Below the pieces are notes generated by a model. The model made no database searches. It saw nothing but the letters and a program-made list of their open reading frames with translations, and was not told where the DNA came from. 64,000 bases of DNA from Phycisphaera sp. (GTDB lineage: Bacteria > Planctomycetota > Phycisphaerae > Phycisphaerales > SM1A02): contig WGMP01000021.1 of assembly GCA_016124975.1 (NCBI GenBank), forward strand, positions 1 through 64,000, given 5' to 3'. Within the stretch, counting starts at the first letter, position 1. Every line of letters starts with the position of its first letter. Of this stretch, positions 48,201 through 57,549 are shown in pieces. The translations under genes were made by a program, and so were the position numbers.

Positions 48201-48781
48201 GCCTCGAGCCCCGCGAACGCGAGCGCGATCGGATTGCGCGCATCGAGCGCCGCAAGCCTTCCGATGGTTCCACGCACATCGCCCGCGACGCCTCGCGCGA
48301 GATTCGCAAGCAAGAGCACTTCGAGCGGCTCGCTGTGCGCGGGTGCCAGCCTGGCCGACTCTTCGGCGAGTCGGAGCGCCGTCGCCAAATCCTGCCGCGC
48401 GAGCGCTTCAGCGGCGCGGCCAAGGGACTGCGCCGCGGGCTGCGGCAGCGGCCCGGCGTCCTTCGCAGGCGGAAGTTCCCGGCGAAGGGCGCAGATCCGG
48501 CATGCGTCGGCACGATCGTCGTCCGTGCGCGCGATACGCGCACCGAAAGTCCCAAGGGAGAGCGTGCGCGAGATCGCCGTCGCGTCGGGCGTGTTCTTCG
48601 GCTGCGGAGCGGGCGAAGGCGCGCGCGGCTGGTCCGCGCCCGTCGCGAGCGCTGCGGACTCGGTCCGAAGGGGCGAAGCCGTTCGGGCCGCGCATCCGCC
48701 CTGCGAGAGAACGGCGGCAAGCGCAGCGCCCACGCTGGCCGCGCTGCACAGCACGCGCCGCCGCACGGGCGACCTCGTCAC
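45278..48781 (-). CDS. Large TPR-repeat lipoprotein
   Basis: N-terminal lipobox GAALAAVLSQGGC; C-terminal TPRs (DLAPALNNLAFMRIDGGTLDAETVALAERAAARAPDDPAVLDTLGVVRYHQGR). Overlaps the upstream gene by 4 bp. Confidence 0.8.
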   Translation of the reverse strand: MTRSPVRRRVLCSAASVGAALAAVLSQGGCAARTASPLRTESAALATGADQPRAPSPAPQPKNTPDATAISRTLSLGTFGARIARTDDDRADACRICALRRELPPAKDAGPLPQPAAQSLGRAAEALARQDLATALRLAEESARLAPAHSEPLEVLLLANLARGVAGDVRGTIGRLAALDARNPIALAFAGLEAVQNGRDADAVSALAWFVGDGAVARRGAAIPLPTAVGELEEQCALAALRLGEPLAALEAIALAEVLAGESQGALARLALLRADALHALELDAEAREVLAALAEADRGASDPVTRAVAALAGLRLDALPIEQAALDARYRDAIEACLRSPLDPLALHRVAWLSPAASQEERERAAPRLRALADGDPASAARMALAESLGSSVPSPELRALLRARLAADPRDRTALRLGLRHLADAGADPLCEAACEIARANPNEIDSVAAALLASGLEAERILAALAQAGDRAVADALASRVHALFGFTEDALLIASSARQRAPASAHALVACAMAAAELRDETILLEIDEEALAAGPAIARTLAAAWLGVGDAVRARDRAARAMAADPRDARAALIRARAALEDPVLRAQALEALAALSVGDDATAREARANLAELAGEAPVESGVVAALLDAAREFERLQLPLAFECLALAEELEPSGETIQRVLNRAAAPARPTTLPSWARRLAADAPALPARRRLLVAFDRGDELRPEGQAPAGGQSLSRRHDALLVMDPPARALDEAARAAKRPRTSSASAALARAQLSAGSIDEAARTIESAAGSSGEIPPRAARSLLVLSAEIASRDRASARSMDTAAQVFLSRRPALDQDDLLAAMRVLVAARVGGAELEGRLSSLARAARHAAPEDRDRYAALFRAVVAIERDPYQAARLALALARERRFDRGIRAFFGAAAIAMLAAAGDGASEALSIVRDLHADGAEPFALAGSAPPAENASREEALARSLLRASDAFSLADDEAGSAELLRAALAVDGDLAPALNNLAFMRIDGGTLDAETVALAERAAARAPDDPAVLDTLGVVRYHQGRFRDDARGQGAVTLFRQALRLRPDDPSLATLDHLGDALWRDGDQQAAIRCWQQIAQVAELRYPPDAVGRGIVEFQRREYGLEIVAADDFYRKRHASVMDRAARKLAEIARGEAPSIPECIGAR

Positions 48782-50277
48782 CGCCCGCGCCTCGCCTTCG
48801 CGACGGGACGCGCGCCCTTGGAGGAACTCGAGCTCGAGCTCGGCCTCGGCCTCGGCTTCGGAGTCGGCTTCGACCTCGGAGCCGGCTTCGACTTCGACTT
48901 CAGAGTCGGCTTCGATTTAGGCCTGGCCGTCGACTTCGGCGGCGACGCGGACTTGGCGGACTTCTTCACCGCAGCCCGCCTTGCAGTCGCCTGCTTCGCG
49001 GAGGCCTTCTTCGCGGCGGCTTTCTTTGCAGCGGCCTTCTTCGCGGAGGCCTTCTCCATCGCCGCACGCTTCAACGCTGCCTTCTTGGCAGCGGCCTCGC
49101 GCTGAGCCTCGCGCTTCGCGGCGGCCTTCAGCTTGGCGTCCCTCTTGCGCGCCGCGGCGGCTTCACGCCTCTCGCGCTCGGCGCGCTGCCTTGCCTCGCG
49201 CTTGGCGCGCTCGGCATCGCGCTTCCGCTTGACCTCGGCCTGCGTGGCGGCCCGTGCCGCGTCGCGCAGGCGCTTGGCCTCGCGCTTGGCCTGCTCGCGC
49301 TCCGCCAGCTTCCGCGCGCGCTCGGCCTCCTTCGCACGCTCCGCGGCACGCTTGGCCTGCTCTGCCTCGCGTGCGATGCGGGCCTTCTCACGCGCCTCGA
49401 TGGCCGCGATGCGCGCAGCCTCGCGGTCCGCCTTCGCCTTGATGCGCGCCTCCTCGGCGGCGCGCTTCTCGCGCAGCCGCTCTTCCTCGCGGGCAATCTC
49501 CGCCAGGCGACGCTCTTCAACTACGCGTGCCGCCGCGCGCTCGCGCTCGAGACGCTCTTCCTCGACGCGTCGCACCGCCGCCTCGGCCGCGGCGCGGAAA
49601 CCCGCGTGCCGCGCGAGATACGCGCTCCTGATCTTCACGCCGCCGCGCCCCGCGCCATCCCACGCCGCTTGCGAAAGCGCGGAGAGCGCCGCGTGGACCT
49701 TGGGCAGCTCCTCCATGCGATGGTTGCGGCCGATCCAGGCCACGACCTCTTCGGTCGTCGCCGTCGGCTCGACGATTCCCTCGCGGAAGAGAAGCTCGAC
49801 CGCGGTGTCGTCGACGATCGGAGCGGGCAGTTCGAACGCCACGAACATCGTGCGACCCGCGACGAACGGCGGGATCTCCGCGAGGCCCTCGAGATACGAG
49901 CGCTGGTCCTTCCGCGACGCGTTGCGCAGGTGGTCGAGCGAGGTCCGATGCTGGCGGCGGAAGATGTCGTTGAGCGTGGAGCGCAGCCGTGCCGCGCGTT
50001 CCTCGACGAACGGATACTTCTCGCCGATGGCGTCCACGACCTCGCCCTCGAGCATCACGCGAAGTTCGTTCGCGTCGACGACGATGCGCGAGAGCCGTGC
50101 CAACGCCTCCGCGGCGAGCGCGGGCGTGCTCTCCCAGAGCAAGAAGCTCCCGAGCAGGATGCCGAGCGGATCCTCGGGCTCGTGACCCGCGAGTTGCGGC
50201 ACGGACGGCAGCGAAGACGCACCGAGCTTGCGCACGAGCGCCGAGAACTTGGGTCCGCGGACGGGTTCGACCTTCAT
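48778..50277 (-). CDS. Endonuclease-III/HhH-GPD-like domain protein with Ala/Lys/Arg-rich histone-H1-like tail
   Basis: LLGSFLLWESTPALAAEALARL...YPFVEERAARLRSTLNDIFRRQHRTSLDHLRNASRKDQRSYLEGLAEIPPFVAGRTMFVAFELPAPIVDDTAVELLFREG; C-terminus KKAAAKKAAAKKASAKQATARRAAVKKSAKSASPPKS. Confidence 0.75.
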   Translation of the reverse strand: MKVEPVRGPKFSALVRKLGASSLPSVPQLAGHEPEDPLGILLGSFLLWESTPALAAEALARLSRIVVDANELRVMLEGEVVDAIGEKYPFVEERAARLRSTLNDIFRRQHRTSLDHLRNASRKDQRSYLEGLAEIPPFVAGRTMFVAFELPAPIVDDTAVELLFREGIVEPTATTEEVVAWIGRNHRMEELPKVHAALSALSQAAWDGAGRGGVKIRSAYLARHAGFRAAAEAAVRRVEEERLERERAAARVVEERRLAEIAREEERLREKRAAEEARIKAKADREAARIAAIEAREKARIAREAEQAKRAAERAKEAERARKLAEREQAKREAKRLRDAARAATQAEVKRKRDAERAKREARQRAERERREAAAARKRDAKLKAAAKREAQREAAAKKAALKRAAMEKASAKKAAAKKAAAKKASAKQATARRAAVKKSAKSASPPKSTARPKSKPTLKSKSKPAPRSKPTPKPRPRPSSSSSSSKGARPVAKARRGR

Positions 50278-50765
50278 CGCGTCGTGTTCTCCGTGGGGCC
50301 ATCGGGCAGGCGCAGCGCCTCGTCGAGCGCTGCCTGCCGCTTCATCGAATCATCGAGCTCGAACTCGAGCCTCGGCACGCGGGGAATCCGCGTCTCGTCC
50401 ATCACCCGCCTGCGCAGGAACCCCTTCGCGGCGCGGACGCCCGAGAGCGTGAGCGACGCGCGGTCTGCGGGAAGCACCGACAGCGACACCCGCGCGACAG
50501 AACCGTCGGGCGAAAGGTCGACTTCGGTGACGGACACCATGCCCTGCACGCGAGGATCGTTCAGCCCGCGCACGAACTCCGCCTGCAGCGCACGACGCAC
50601 CTCGCTCGCGACCTGCGCGGAGCGCGGAGACGCGGAGGGAGCTGCATCGAGCGGCCCGAGCGGGCGCGAGGGACGGCGGCCTCCGCGCGACTTCCCGCGC
50701 GGTGCGCCGCCCGCGCCGTCCGCTTCGTCCCGTGAGGGCTTCTTCGATGGACGATCCATCCGCAT
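50274..50765 (-). CDS. rbfA: Ribosome-binding factor A
   Basis: SAQVASEVRRALQAEFVRGLNDPRVQGMVSVTEVDLSPDGSVARVSLSVLPADRASLTLSGVRAAKGFLRRRVMDETRIPRVPRLEFELDDSMKRQ. Confidence 0.9.
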   Translation of the reverse strand: MRMDRPSKKPSRDEADGAGGAPRGKSRGGRRPSRPLGPLDAAPSASPRSAQVASEVRRALQAEFVRGLNDPRVQGMVSVTEVDLSPDGSVARVSLSVLPADRASLTLSGVRAAKGFLRRRVMDETRIPRVPRLEFELDDSMKRQAALDEALRLPDGPTENTTR

Positions 50766-50827
50766 GAACCAACCGACTCCTCTCGCGTCGACCCTGCGCG
50801 CCCGAGGGCGCGCAGGTCGCCACCTTC

Positions 50828-53800
50828 TCAGCTTCGCTGCACGGTCACGGTCTTGTAGCACTCGAGCACGTCGCCGACCTTGATGTCGTCGTAGCCGACG
50901 ATCTTCATGCCGCACTCGTTGCCCGCGCGCACTTCCTTCGCGTCGTCCTTGAACCGCTTGAGCTGCTCGAGCCTGCGGTCCTTCTCGACGACGATGCCGT
51001 CGCGCGTGACGCGGATCTGCGCGTTGCGCTCCACCACGCCGTCGGTGACATAGCAGCCCGCGATCGCGCCGACCTTCGAGATCTTGAACACCTGGCGCAC
51101 CTCGGCGTGACCGAGCACCTCGAGCTTGAGCTCGGGGGCGAGAAGGCCGCGCGCCGCCTTGGTGACATCGTCGATCAGGTCGTAGATCACCTCGTAGAGG
51201 CGGATCTCGATGCCCTTCGACTCGGCCATCTGGCGAGCCTTGCCGCTCGAGGTGACGTTGAAGCCGACGATGATGGCCTTGGTCGCCTCGGCGAGCGTGA
51301 CATCGCTCTCGTTGATGCCGCCCGCGGACGCGCTCTTGACCGACACCACGACCTCTTCGGTCGGAAGCTTGGCCAGCATCGCCTTGAGCGCCTCGACCGA
51401 GCCCTGCACATCGCCCTTGACGACGAGCGCGAGTTCCTTGCGGCCCGCCTTCTCGAGGTGCTTGAAGATGTTGTCGAGCGTGATCTTCGGCGCAGCGAGC
51501 TCACGCTCGCGGTCGATGCGGCGACGCTCCTCGGCGGCCTCCTCGGCGGCGCGGATCGACTCGACCACGAAGGCCTTGTCGCCCGCATCGGGGAGTTCGT
51601 CGATGCCCGAAATCGCCACGGGAGTCGACGGGAACGCCTCAGTCACGCGCTCGCCCCTGTCGTTGATGATGTCGCGCACGCGGCCGTAGCCGCGGCCGAT
51701 CACGATGAAGTCGCCCTTCTTCAGGCGGCCTTCCTGCACCATGACGCGCGCGACGGGACCGCGGCCCTCCTCGATGGAGGCCTCGAGCACCGTTCCGCGC
51801 GCCATGCCGCCGAAGTCGGCCTTGAGTTCGAGGAGCTCGGCCTGGTAGTCGAGCATCTCAAGCAGTTCCTGGATGCCGTCGCCGCGCGTGGCGCTCGTCC
51901 GGATGACTTCGGTCGTCCCACCCCACTCGACGGGGTTGAGCTCGTGCTCGGCCAACTGGCCGAGCAGGCGGCGGATGTTGGCCTCGGTCGCATCGGGGCG
52001 ATCGATCTTGTTCATCGCGACGACGATCGGAACGCCCGCCGCCTTCGCGTGGTTGATCGACTCGATCGTCTGCGGCATGACGCCGTCGACCGCCGAAACG
52101 ACGAGCACGACGATGTCGGTGACCTTCGCGCCGCGCGCGCGCATCGAGGTGAACGCCTCGTGGCCGGGCGTGTCGATGAAGGTGACCACGCGGTCGACGT
52201 TGCCAGCCTTGACGGGCACACTGAACGCGCGCGTCGACTGGGTGATGCCGCCCGCCTCGCCCGCGGCGATGTTGGTGCTGCGGATCCTGTCGAGCAGGCT
52301 CGTCTTGCCGTGGTCGACATGGCCGAGGATCGTGACGATCGGCGCCCGGCGACGCTCGTCGACGCGCTCACGGTCCTTGAAGCGCTCCTCGATGATCTCC
52401 GCGGCGGACTTCGCCTCCTCGACGATGAGGTCGATGTCGAAGTCCATCATGATCTCGATCGCCTTCTCGCGGTCGATGGCGCTGTTCAGCGTCGCCATCG
52501 TTCCGCCGAGGAAGAGCTTCTTGATGATGTCGCTCGTCTTGATGCCGGTCGCGGCCGAGAGCTCCTTGATGGTGAGCGGCTCGGCAACGTGAACCTGCTG
52601 GATTTCGCCAGGCTTTCGCTCCGCGCGCTGTCCGCCGCCACCGCCGAGTCCGCCGCCGCGCATCGACTGATGCGACGACATGAACCCACGCGACGAGGCG
52701 AGGCGCTGCTGCCGGTCGCGGATGTCCTGCGCGCCGTAGGCCTGCCGCGCCGAGTCGCCTGCGCGACCCGTTCGCGACGAACCGATGCCTCCGCGGCCGC
52801 GGACTTCAGGCCGGCCACCTGTGCCGACGCGCCCGCCACGCCCTGCTGGACCTGTCGGCCCCGCGCCAGGGCCCGTTCGGCGCATCGGTGGCGGCGCGGG
52901 AAGGTTGTCCGCCTTCTCGACGCGCACGACCTGCGGCCCGCTCAGCTTGGTCTTCTCGAGCGCACCCAGCTGCGGCCCCACGGGGCCGACGATGGAGGGA
53001 CGCTTCGGAACATTCATCACCGGTGGCGGACCCGATGTGTCGGTCAACGACTGTGGCGGCGGCGGCGGCGCCGTGATGACGCGGCGCGCGGCGACCTGCT
53101 GCACGCTCTCGGCGGGCTTCGCGGGAGCGGCTGGCGCATCCGCCCGCGCGGTGGGGCGTGCGGTGAGGCCCGCGGGAATGCGCTGCGCGGCGGTTCGCGC
53201 GGGAGCTGGTGCGACGACCGCGACCTGCTCTGGCGCTGCGGCGGCCTTCGACTCGGCGGCGCCTTGCGGAGCGACGGCGGGAGCCTCAGCCGACGCCGTT
53301 GGCGCAGGCGTCGCGGGCGCAGCGTGCGCCTGCTCGGCGGCGAGCGCCGGTTCTGCGTGCTGCGAGGGCGCGATCTCTTCGCCTGCACCGCTCTCCGATG
53401 CGGGCTTGCGCTTGGCGCGGCGCGGAGCCGAGGGTTCTGCGGCGACCGACGCGTCGGTGGCGGAGCCCGACTCGGCGCCTGCCTGCTCGGCCGTGTCGCT
53501 GGTCTTCCCAGCCGCCGCCTTCTTGGGACCCGCCTTCTTGGCGGGGGCCAAAGTGGTGGAAGAGCCCGTGGTGGAAGAGCCCGTGGTGGAAGAGCCCGTG
53601 GTGGAAGAGCCCGTGGTGGACGACATCGTGGTGGACGACATCGCGGTGGAAGCCACGCTTGCGGTGGCCGACCCCTCCTCGGCCGCCTCGCCCGAAGCCG
53701 CCGCCTCACCCGATCCACCGCCCGCGTTCTTGAACCACTCGCGCACCGTCAGCGCGAGGCCGACCGACACGGGAGACAGATGGTTCACGATGTCAGGGAT

Positions 53801-53896
53801 CTCTTCCTGCTGACAGCGCGTGACAATATCCTTGGAACTCACACCGAGTTCCTTGGCCAGTTGGTGGACCTTCAGCGACGCGGGCTTCTTCGACAA
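50828..53896 (-). CDS. infB: Translation initiation factor IF-2
   Basis: [33 protein letters not shown]...[33 protein letters not shown]...[60 protein letters not shown]. Confidence 0.97.
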   Translation of the reverse strand: MSKKPASLKVHQLAKELGVSSKDIVTRCQQEEIPDIVNHLSPVSVGLALTVREWFKNAGGGSGEAAASGEAAEEGSATASVASTAMSSTTMSSTTGSSTTGSSTTGSSTTGSSTTLAPAKKAGPKKAAAGKTSDTAEQAGAESGSATDASVAAEPSAPRRAKRKPASESGAGEEIAPSQHAEPALAAEQAHAAPATPAPTASAEAPAVAPQGAAESKAAAAPEQVAVVAPAPARTAAQRIPAGLTARPTARADAPAAPAKPAESVQQVAARRVITAPPPPPQSLTDTSGPPPVMNVPKRPSIVGPVGPQLGALEKTKLSGPQVVRVEKADNLPAPPPMRRTGPGAGPTGPAGRGGRVGTGGRPEVRGRGGIGSSRTGRAGDSARQAYGAQDIRDRQQRLASSRGFMSSHQSMRGGGLGGGGGQRAERKPGEIQQVHVAEPLTIKELSAATGIKTSDIIKKLFLGGTMATLNSAIDREKAIEIMMDFDIDLIVEEAKSAAEIIEERFKDRERVDERRRAPIVTILGHVDHGKTSLLDRIRSTNIAAGEAGGITQSTRAFSVPVKAGNVDRVVTFIDTPGHEAFTSMRARGAKVTDIVVLVVSAVDGVMPQTIESINHAKAAGVPIVVAMNKIDRPDATEANIRRLLGQLAEHELNPVEWGGTTEVIRTSATRGDGIQELLEMLDYQAELLELKADFGGMARGTVLEASIEEGRGPVARVMVQEGRLKKGDFIVIGRGYGRVRDIINDRGERVTEAFPSTPVAISGIDELPDAGDKAFVVESIRAAEEAAEERRRIDRERELAAPKITLDNIFKHLEKAGRKELALVVKGDVQGSVEALKAMLAKLPTEEVVVSVKSASAGGINESDVTLAEATKAIIVGFNVTSSGKARQMAESKGIEIRLYEVIYDLIDDVTKAARGLLAPELKLEVLGHAEVRQVFKISKVGAIAGCYVTDGVVERNAQIRVTRDGIVVEKDRRLEQLKRFKDDAKEVRAGNECGMKIVGYDDIKVGDVLECYKTVTVQRS
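53553..53642. repeat. 15-bp in-frame tandem repeat inside infB (encodes SSTTG/MSSTT)
   Basis: GTGGTGGAAGAGCCC x4, then GTGGTGGACGACATC x2. Confidence 0.93.
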
Positions 53897-54035
53897 GCGT
53901 TCCTCCTGACGGCTTCTGGCGGTGGTTCCGACCTTCGGAACCTTGCCGCACTCTCACGACTCACACTCGTTCCCCCACACTCTCCATCGACGCCCCGCGA
54001 AGCCGCGTCGTGCGGCCCCGCGAGGCGCGATGCAA

Positions 54036-55376
54036 TCATCCATCCGCACGACCCGAGCGACCGAACCCGAGGATCGAATCCGCGGCGCTCTCCGCCTCCG
54101 CATCGGGCGTGGCGGCGACGGCGCCGCCCTCCGCACCGAGAATGGCAGCGGTGGCGGCCGCATCCTCCGCGGCGCGCGCGGCTGCTGCCGCGGCCTCGCG
54201 CTCGCGCTCGATCTCGACCTCGCGGGCGCGCAGGCCCGCGGCGGTGCAGATCTGGTCCGCGAGTTCGTCGGAGACGCCGAGTTCCTCGCAGAGGAGCTGC
54301 GGGCCGATCTCCTCGACATCGAACACGCTGATCATGCCGAGCGCGCCGATCTTGTCGAGCATCTCGTCTGTCACGCCCGCGATGGGGCGGAGCGTGTTTC
54401 CAAGGTTCTCGAGGCCCTTTGCGAACTCGGCAGGCGTGAGGATGTCGATGTCCCAGCCCGTGAGGCGCGCGGCGAGGCGGACATTCTGCCCGCGCTTTCC
54501 GATCGCGAGCGACAGCTGGTCGTCGCGCACGATGATCGTGGCGCGGCCGAGCTCGAAGCAGAGGCTGACCTCCTCGACCGCCGCGGGGCGCACGGCGTTC
54601 GAGATGAGAACCTGACTCGACTCGTTCCAGAGCACGATGTCGATCTTCTCGCCGTTCACCTCGTCGACGATGTTGCGGATACGGCTTCCGCGCACGCCGA
54701 TGCACGCGCCCTTTGCGTCGACCTTCGAGTCGACGCTGGCGACGGCCACCTTGCAGCGCTGGCCGGGCTCACGCGCGAGGGCCTTGATCTCGATGATGCG
54801 CTCTGCGACCTCGGGAACCTCCGCCTCGAAGAGACGGCGGATGAAGTCGGGGTTCGCGCGCGACAGGATAATCTTGACCTGGCTCCCGCCGTCGCGGACA
54901 TCGAGCACAAGGCAGCGGATGCGGTCGCCCGGCTTGAACATCTCGCCCGGGATCTGCTCCGACTTCGGCATGAACGCCTCGGCGCGGTCGACCTGCACGA
55001 TGAGCGCGGGGCCCTCCTGGCGGGTGATGGTGCCCGTGACGATCTCGCCCTGCCGCTTCGCGAACTCCTCCATGAGCGAGTTGCGCTCGTCCTCGCGGAA
55101 CTTCTGGATCATGACCTGCTTGGCGGTCTGCGCGGGAATGCGGCCGAGCTTCTCGATCGGGATGTTCTCGCGGGTGCCGTCGGGGAGATTGCGCCAGACG
55201 GTCAGCGCGCCCGAGAGGCGGTCCATCTCGCAGCCGAACTCCTCCGTGTCAAGGGAGTCGAAGTGCTTGCGGGCGGCGCTGACCATCGCCATCTCGAGAT
55301 CTCGGATGAGATGCTCGCGGTCGATGTTGCGGTCGCGGGCGATGGAGTCGAGGAGGCGGAGCGTCTCGGAAGTCAT
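54036..55376 (-). CDS. nusA: Transcription termination/antitermination factor NusA
   Basis: MTSETLRLLDSIARDRNIDREHLIRDLEMAMVSAARKHF...LSRANPDFIRRLFEAEVPEVAERIIEIKALAREPGQRCKVAVASVDSKVDAKGACIGVRGSRIRNIVDEVNGEKIDIV. Confidence 0.96.
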   Translation of the reverse strand: MTSETLRLLDSIARDRNIDREHLIRDLEMAMVSAARKHFDSLDTEEFGCEMDRLSGALTVWRNLPDGTRENIPIEKLGRIPAQTAKQVMIQKFREDERNSLMEEFAKRQGEIVTGTITRQEGPALIVQVDRAEAFMPKSEQIPGEMFKPGDRIRCLVLDVRDGGSQVKIILSRANPDFIRRLFEAEVPEVAERIIEIKALAREPGQRCKVAVASVDSKVDAKGACIGVRGSRIRNIVDEVNGEKIDIVLWNESSQVLISNAVRPAAVEEVSLCFELGRATIIVRDDQLSLAIGKRGQNVRLAARLTGWDIDILTPAEFAKGLENLGNTLRPIAGVTDEMLDKIGALGMISVFDVEEIGPQLLCEELGVSDELADQICTAAGLRAREVEIEREREAAAAAARAAEDAAATAAILGAEGGAVAATPDAEAESAADSILGFGRSGRADG

Positions 55377-55396
55377 TCGGGTTCCCTTGCACTGTC

Positions 55397-55623
55397 CCGA
55401 GGCGCGTGCCTCGGCATCTTGGATTGTCCGAGGCCCTGGCCTCGGTTTGGTTGTCCAGAGGTTTGCTCTGGTTTGGATGTGGCCGCGCCGGGCGCGGATC
55501 TGACGTTCACTTGCGGGCGCCCGGACGAAGGCCCTGGGCCTCGCGTCCAACCGCCCCAAACACACGACCACGCGTGCCCGTGGGCACCCGTGGTCGGACC
55601 GCGGTGCAGGCGCGCACGCCTGC
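55397..55623 (-). repeat. Cluster of about seven hairpins in the nusA upstream region
   Basis: Hairpins at 55397-55414, 55428-55445, 55455-55471, 55483-55497, 55523-55548, 55565-55596 and 55606-55623; the second and third share flanks TTGTC...TTTGG. Confidence 0.7.
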
Positions 55624-56132
55624 GGGAAACTCGGAGATTCTCAAGCCTGCAAAGGCGCCTCCGGCTTCCAGCCGAGTCCGAACTGTCCGCCAGCCCTGCC
55701 AGCCATCGCCTTTCGCGGCGAAGCTTCTGACAGGAATGGCCTTGCACACGCAGCCGTCGCCGTCGGCACCGCGGGCGAGCCTCGGCTGCCCGGCATCGAG
55801 GGCTTGGATCCCGAATCGGAACCCTGCCCACATGCTGGGGTGCCAAAGAGCACCCTCAAGCGCACCGCGCCCGACCCGCCGCGAGGATGAGACCCGAACG
55901 GCCTCATCGCCAGCGCCCGGACCGAACGGTCTTGCCACACGAGAGCTTCCAACGCATCGAAGGCTGTGACATGCGAGACACACCTCCATCGGACGAGGAA
56001 TGAAGCGACACCTCGAGGGCGCGTGTTTCAACAACACCGCTCTCGAATGCGCCGAAGCATCCGCGACCGCTCGGTTGCAGACCTACAACGACCTCGACGC
56101 CCGCACACCATGCGCGGCGCGCCGAGGCGTGG

Positions 56133-56161
56133 AAGATATCGCTCCAACGCCTTCAGGTCAA
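56133..56161 (-). promoter_or_regulatory. Sigma70-like promoter reading toward nusA
   Basis: Minus strand TTGACC (56156-56161), 17-bp spacer, TATCTT (56133-56138). Confidence 0.5.
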
Positions 56162-56299
56162 ACATTTCCGCGTCCGCGGTGGAAACTGGGGCCACGGGAG
56201 AGCCTGCCGCCGCCAGAAGAGGACAGGCGCGCCCCACAGGAACCCGTGCGCCAGACGCGAGCTTTGGAGCCACAGATTGGCGTTCTCGGACCAGAGGCC

Positions 56300-57343
56300 T
56301 CAGTGGATGCCCGTTCCGCCGAGATCGATGCGCTCGTGTGGATGGACGGCCCGCTCGATGCGGAGGGCCCTGCCGCCGCGGTACTGGCCGATCTGGGCGA
56401 AGAACTTCGGGCGCCCCTCGACCCCGAGAACCGCCGGCGAACTGGCGGGCCGATGGGTGACGATCAGATCGCCCACTTCGAGCGCCTTCAGCTCGCTCAG
56501 CGTGATCGAGGTCGTCGCGAGCGTGGCCTCGAGCTCCACCATGGCGCCCGACAGGCCGCCCGCGATCCGCTCGGTGGTGTCAGTGCCCGACTTGCTCGAG
56601 CCCGTCACGAACCAGCTCTGCGCCGAGAGATCCTCGACGAGCGGCTCGATGACGTTGTACGGGATGCACAGGCTCATCGGGCCCGCGCGGTTGGTCATCT
56701 TCACCTCGAAGCCGATCACGACGACGACTTCGTTCGGCGGCACGATCTGGACGAGCTGCGGGTTCGACTCCATGTCGCCGAGCACGAAGTCGATGTGGCG
56801 GATGCCCGCCCACGCCTCGTGAAGGCCGATGGTCGCGCGCTGGAGGATCTTCTGGATCAACCGCGTCTCGATGATGGTCATCGGGCGCTGCGGGATGAAG
56901 AGCTCCTTGTTCGAGCCGCCGAGGAGGCGGTCGATGATCGGGTAGTTCACGAACGGCGAGATCTCGAGGCAGATCTGGCCCTCGAGCGGCTGGCACCGCA
57001 GCAGGTTGAAGCTGGTCGGGTTCGGCAGCCCCGAGATGAACTCGGAGTAGGTCATCTGCGCGGCCTCGACGACCTTGACCTCGACGATGGTGCGGAGGAA
57101 ACCGGAGAGCGACGCGCCGAAGTTTCGCGCGAAGGTCTCGTGCAGCATCTCGAGCGCGCGCATCTGGTCCTTCGAGATGCGCTCGGGGCGCTTGAAGTCG
57201 TAGGGCTGGATGTCGATCTGGTCGTTCGACCGCCGCACGCGCGAGAAGATCTGGCGCGGGCGGCCATCGCCCTGCGAGCCGTTCTGCTCGGCCGCGCTCA
57301 TCAGCTCGTCGACTTCGTCTTGGTTGAGGAGTTCGGCACCCAT
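56300..57343 (-). CDS. fliM: Flagellar motor switch protein FliM
   Basis: MGAELLNQDEVDELMSAAEQ...IQPYDFKRPERISKDQMRALEMLHETFARNFGASLSGFLRTIVEVKVVEAAQMTYSEFISGLPNPTSFNLL. Confidence 0.96.
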   Translation of the reverse strand: MGAELLNQDEVDELMSAAEQNGSQGDGRPRQIFSRVRRSNDQIDIQPYDFKRPERISKDQMRALEMLHETFARNFGASLSGFLRTIVEVKVVEAAQMTYSEFISGLPNPTSFNLLRCQPLEGQICLEISPFVNYPIIDRLLGGSNKELFIPQRPMTIIETRLIQKILQRATIGLHEAWAGIRHIDFVLGDMESNPQLVQIVPPNEVVVVIGFEVKMTNRAGPMSLCIPYNVIEPLVEDLSAQSWFVTGSSKSGTDTTERIAGGLSGAMVELEATLATTSITLSELKALEVGDLIVTHRPASSPAVLGVEGRPKFFAQIGQYRGGRALRIERAVHPHERIDLGGTGIH

Positions 57344-57549
57344 GTGGACTTTCCAAGCCTCCGAGCGTGCGGGCGCCCTGCCGCGGCGCCTTCCCTGCTT
57401 CCCCTCGCGGTTCCCCGGGCTCCGCCCGAGGCTGCGCGGACGAACCCGCGCGCCCGCGTTCATCGGCGCTTTCGTTCGGGGCGCTTGAACGGCCGCCTGC
57501 CCCCGCCGATGCGGCAACGCGTCGCCGCTCGGGCCGTAGGATGCCCGCC

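Noticed and set aside
46784-50883. 773-aa and 1058-aa plus-strand ORFs
   Set aside because: Antisense to the TPR lipoprotein and HhH-GPD-like genes; Arg/Pro-rich nonsense with no motifs.
51107-55730. Plus-strand ORFs of 1074 and 602 aa
   Set aside because: Antisense to infB and nusA.
55507-56037. 176-aa minus-strand ORF upstream of nusA
   Set aside because: Overlaps the hairpin cluster; composition unconvincing. Could be revisited if homologs are found.
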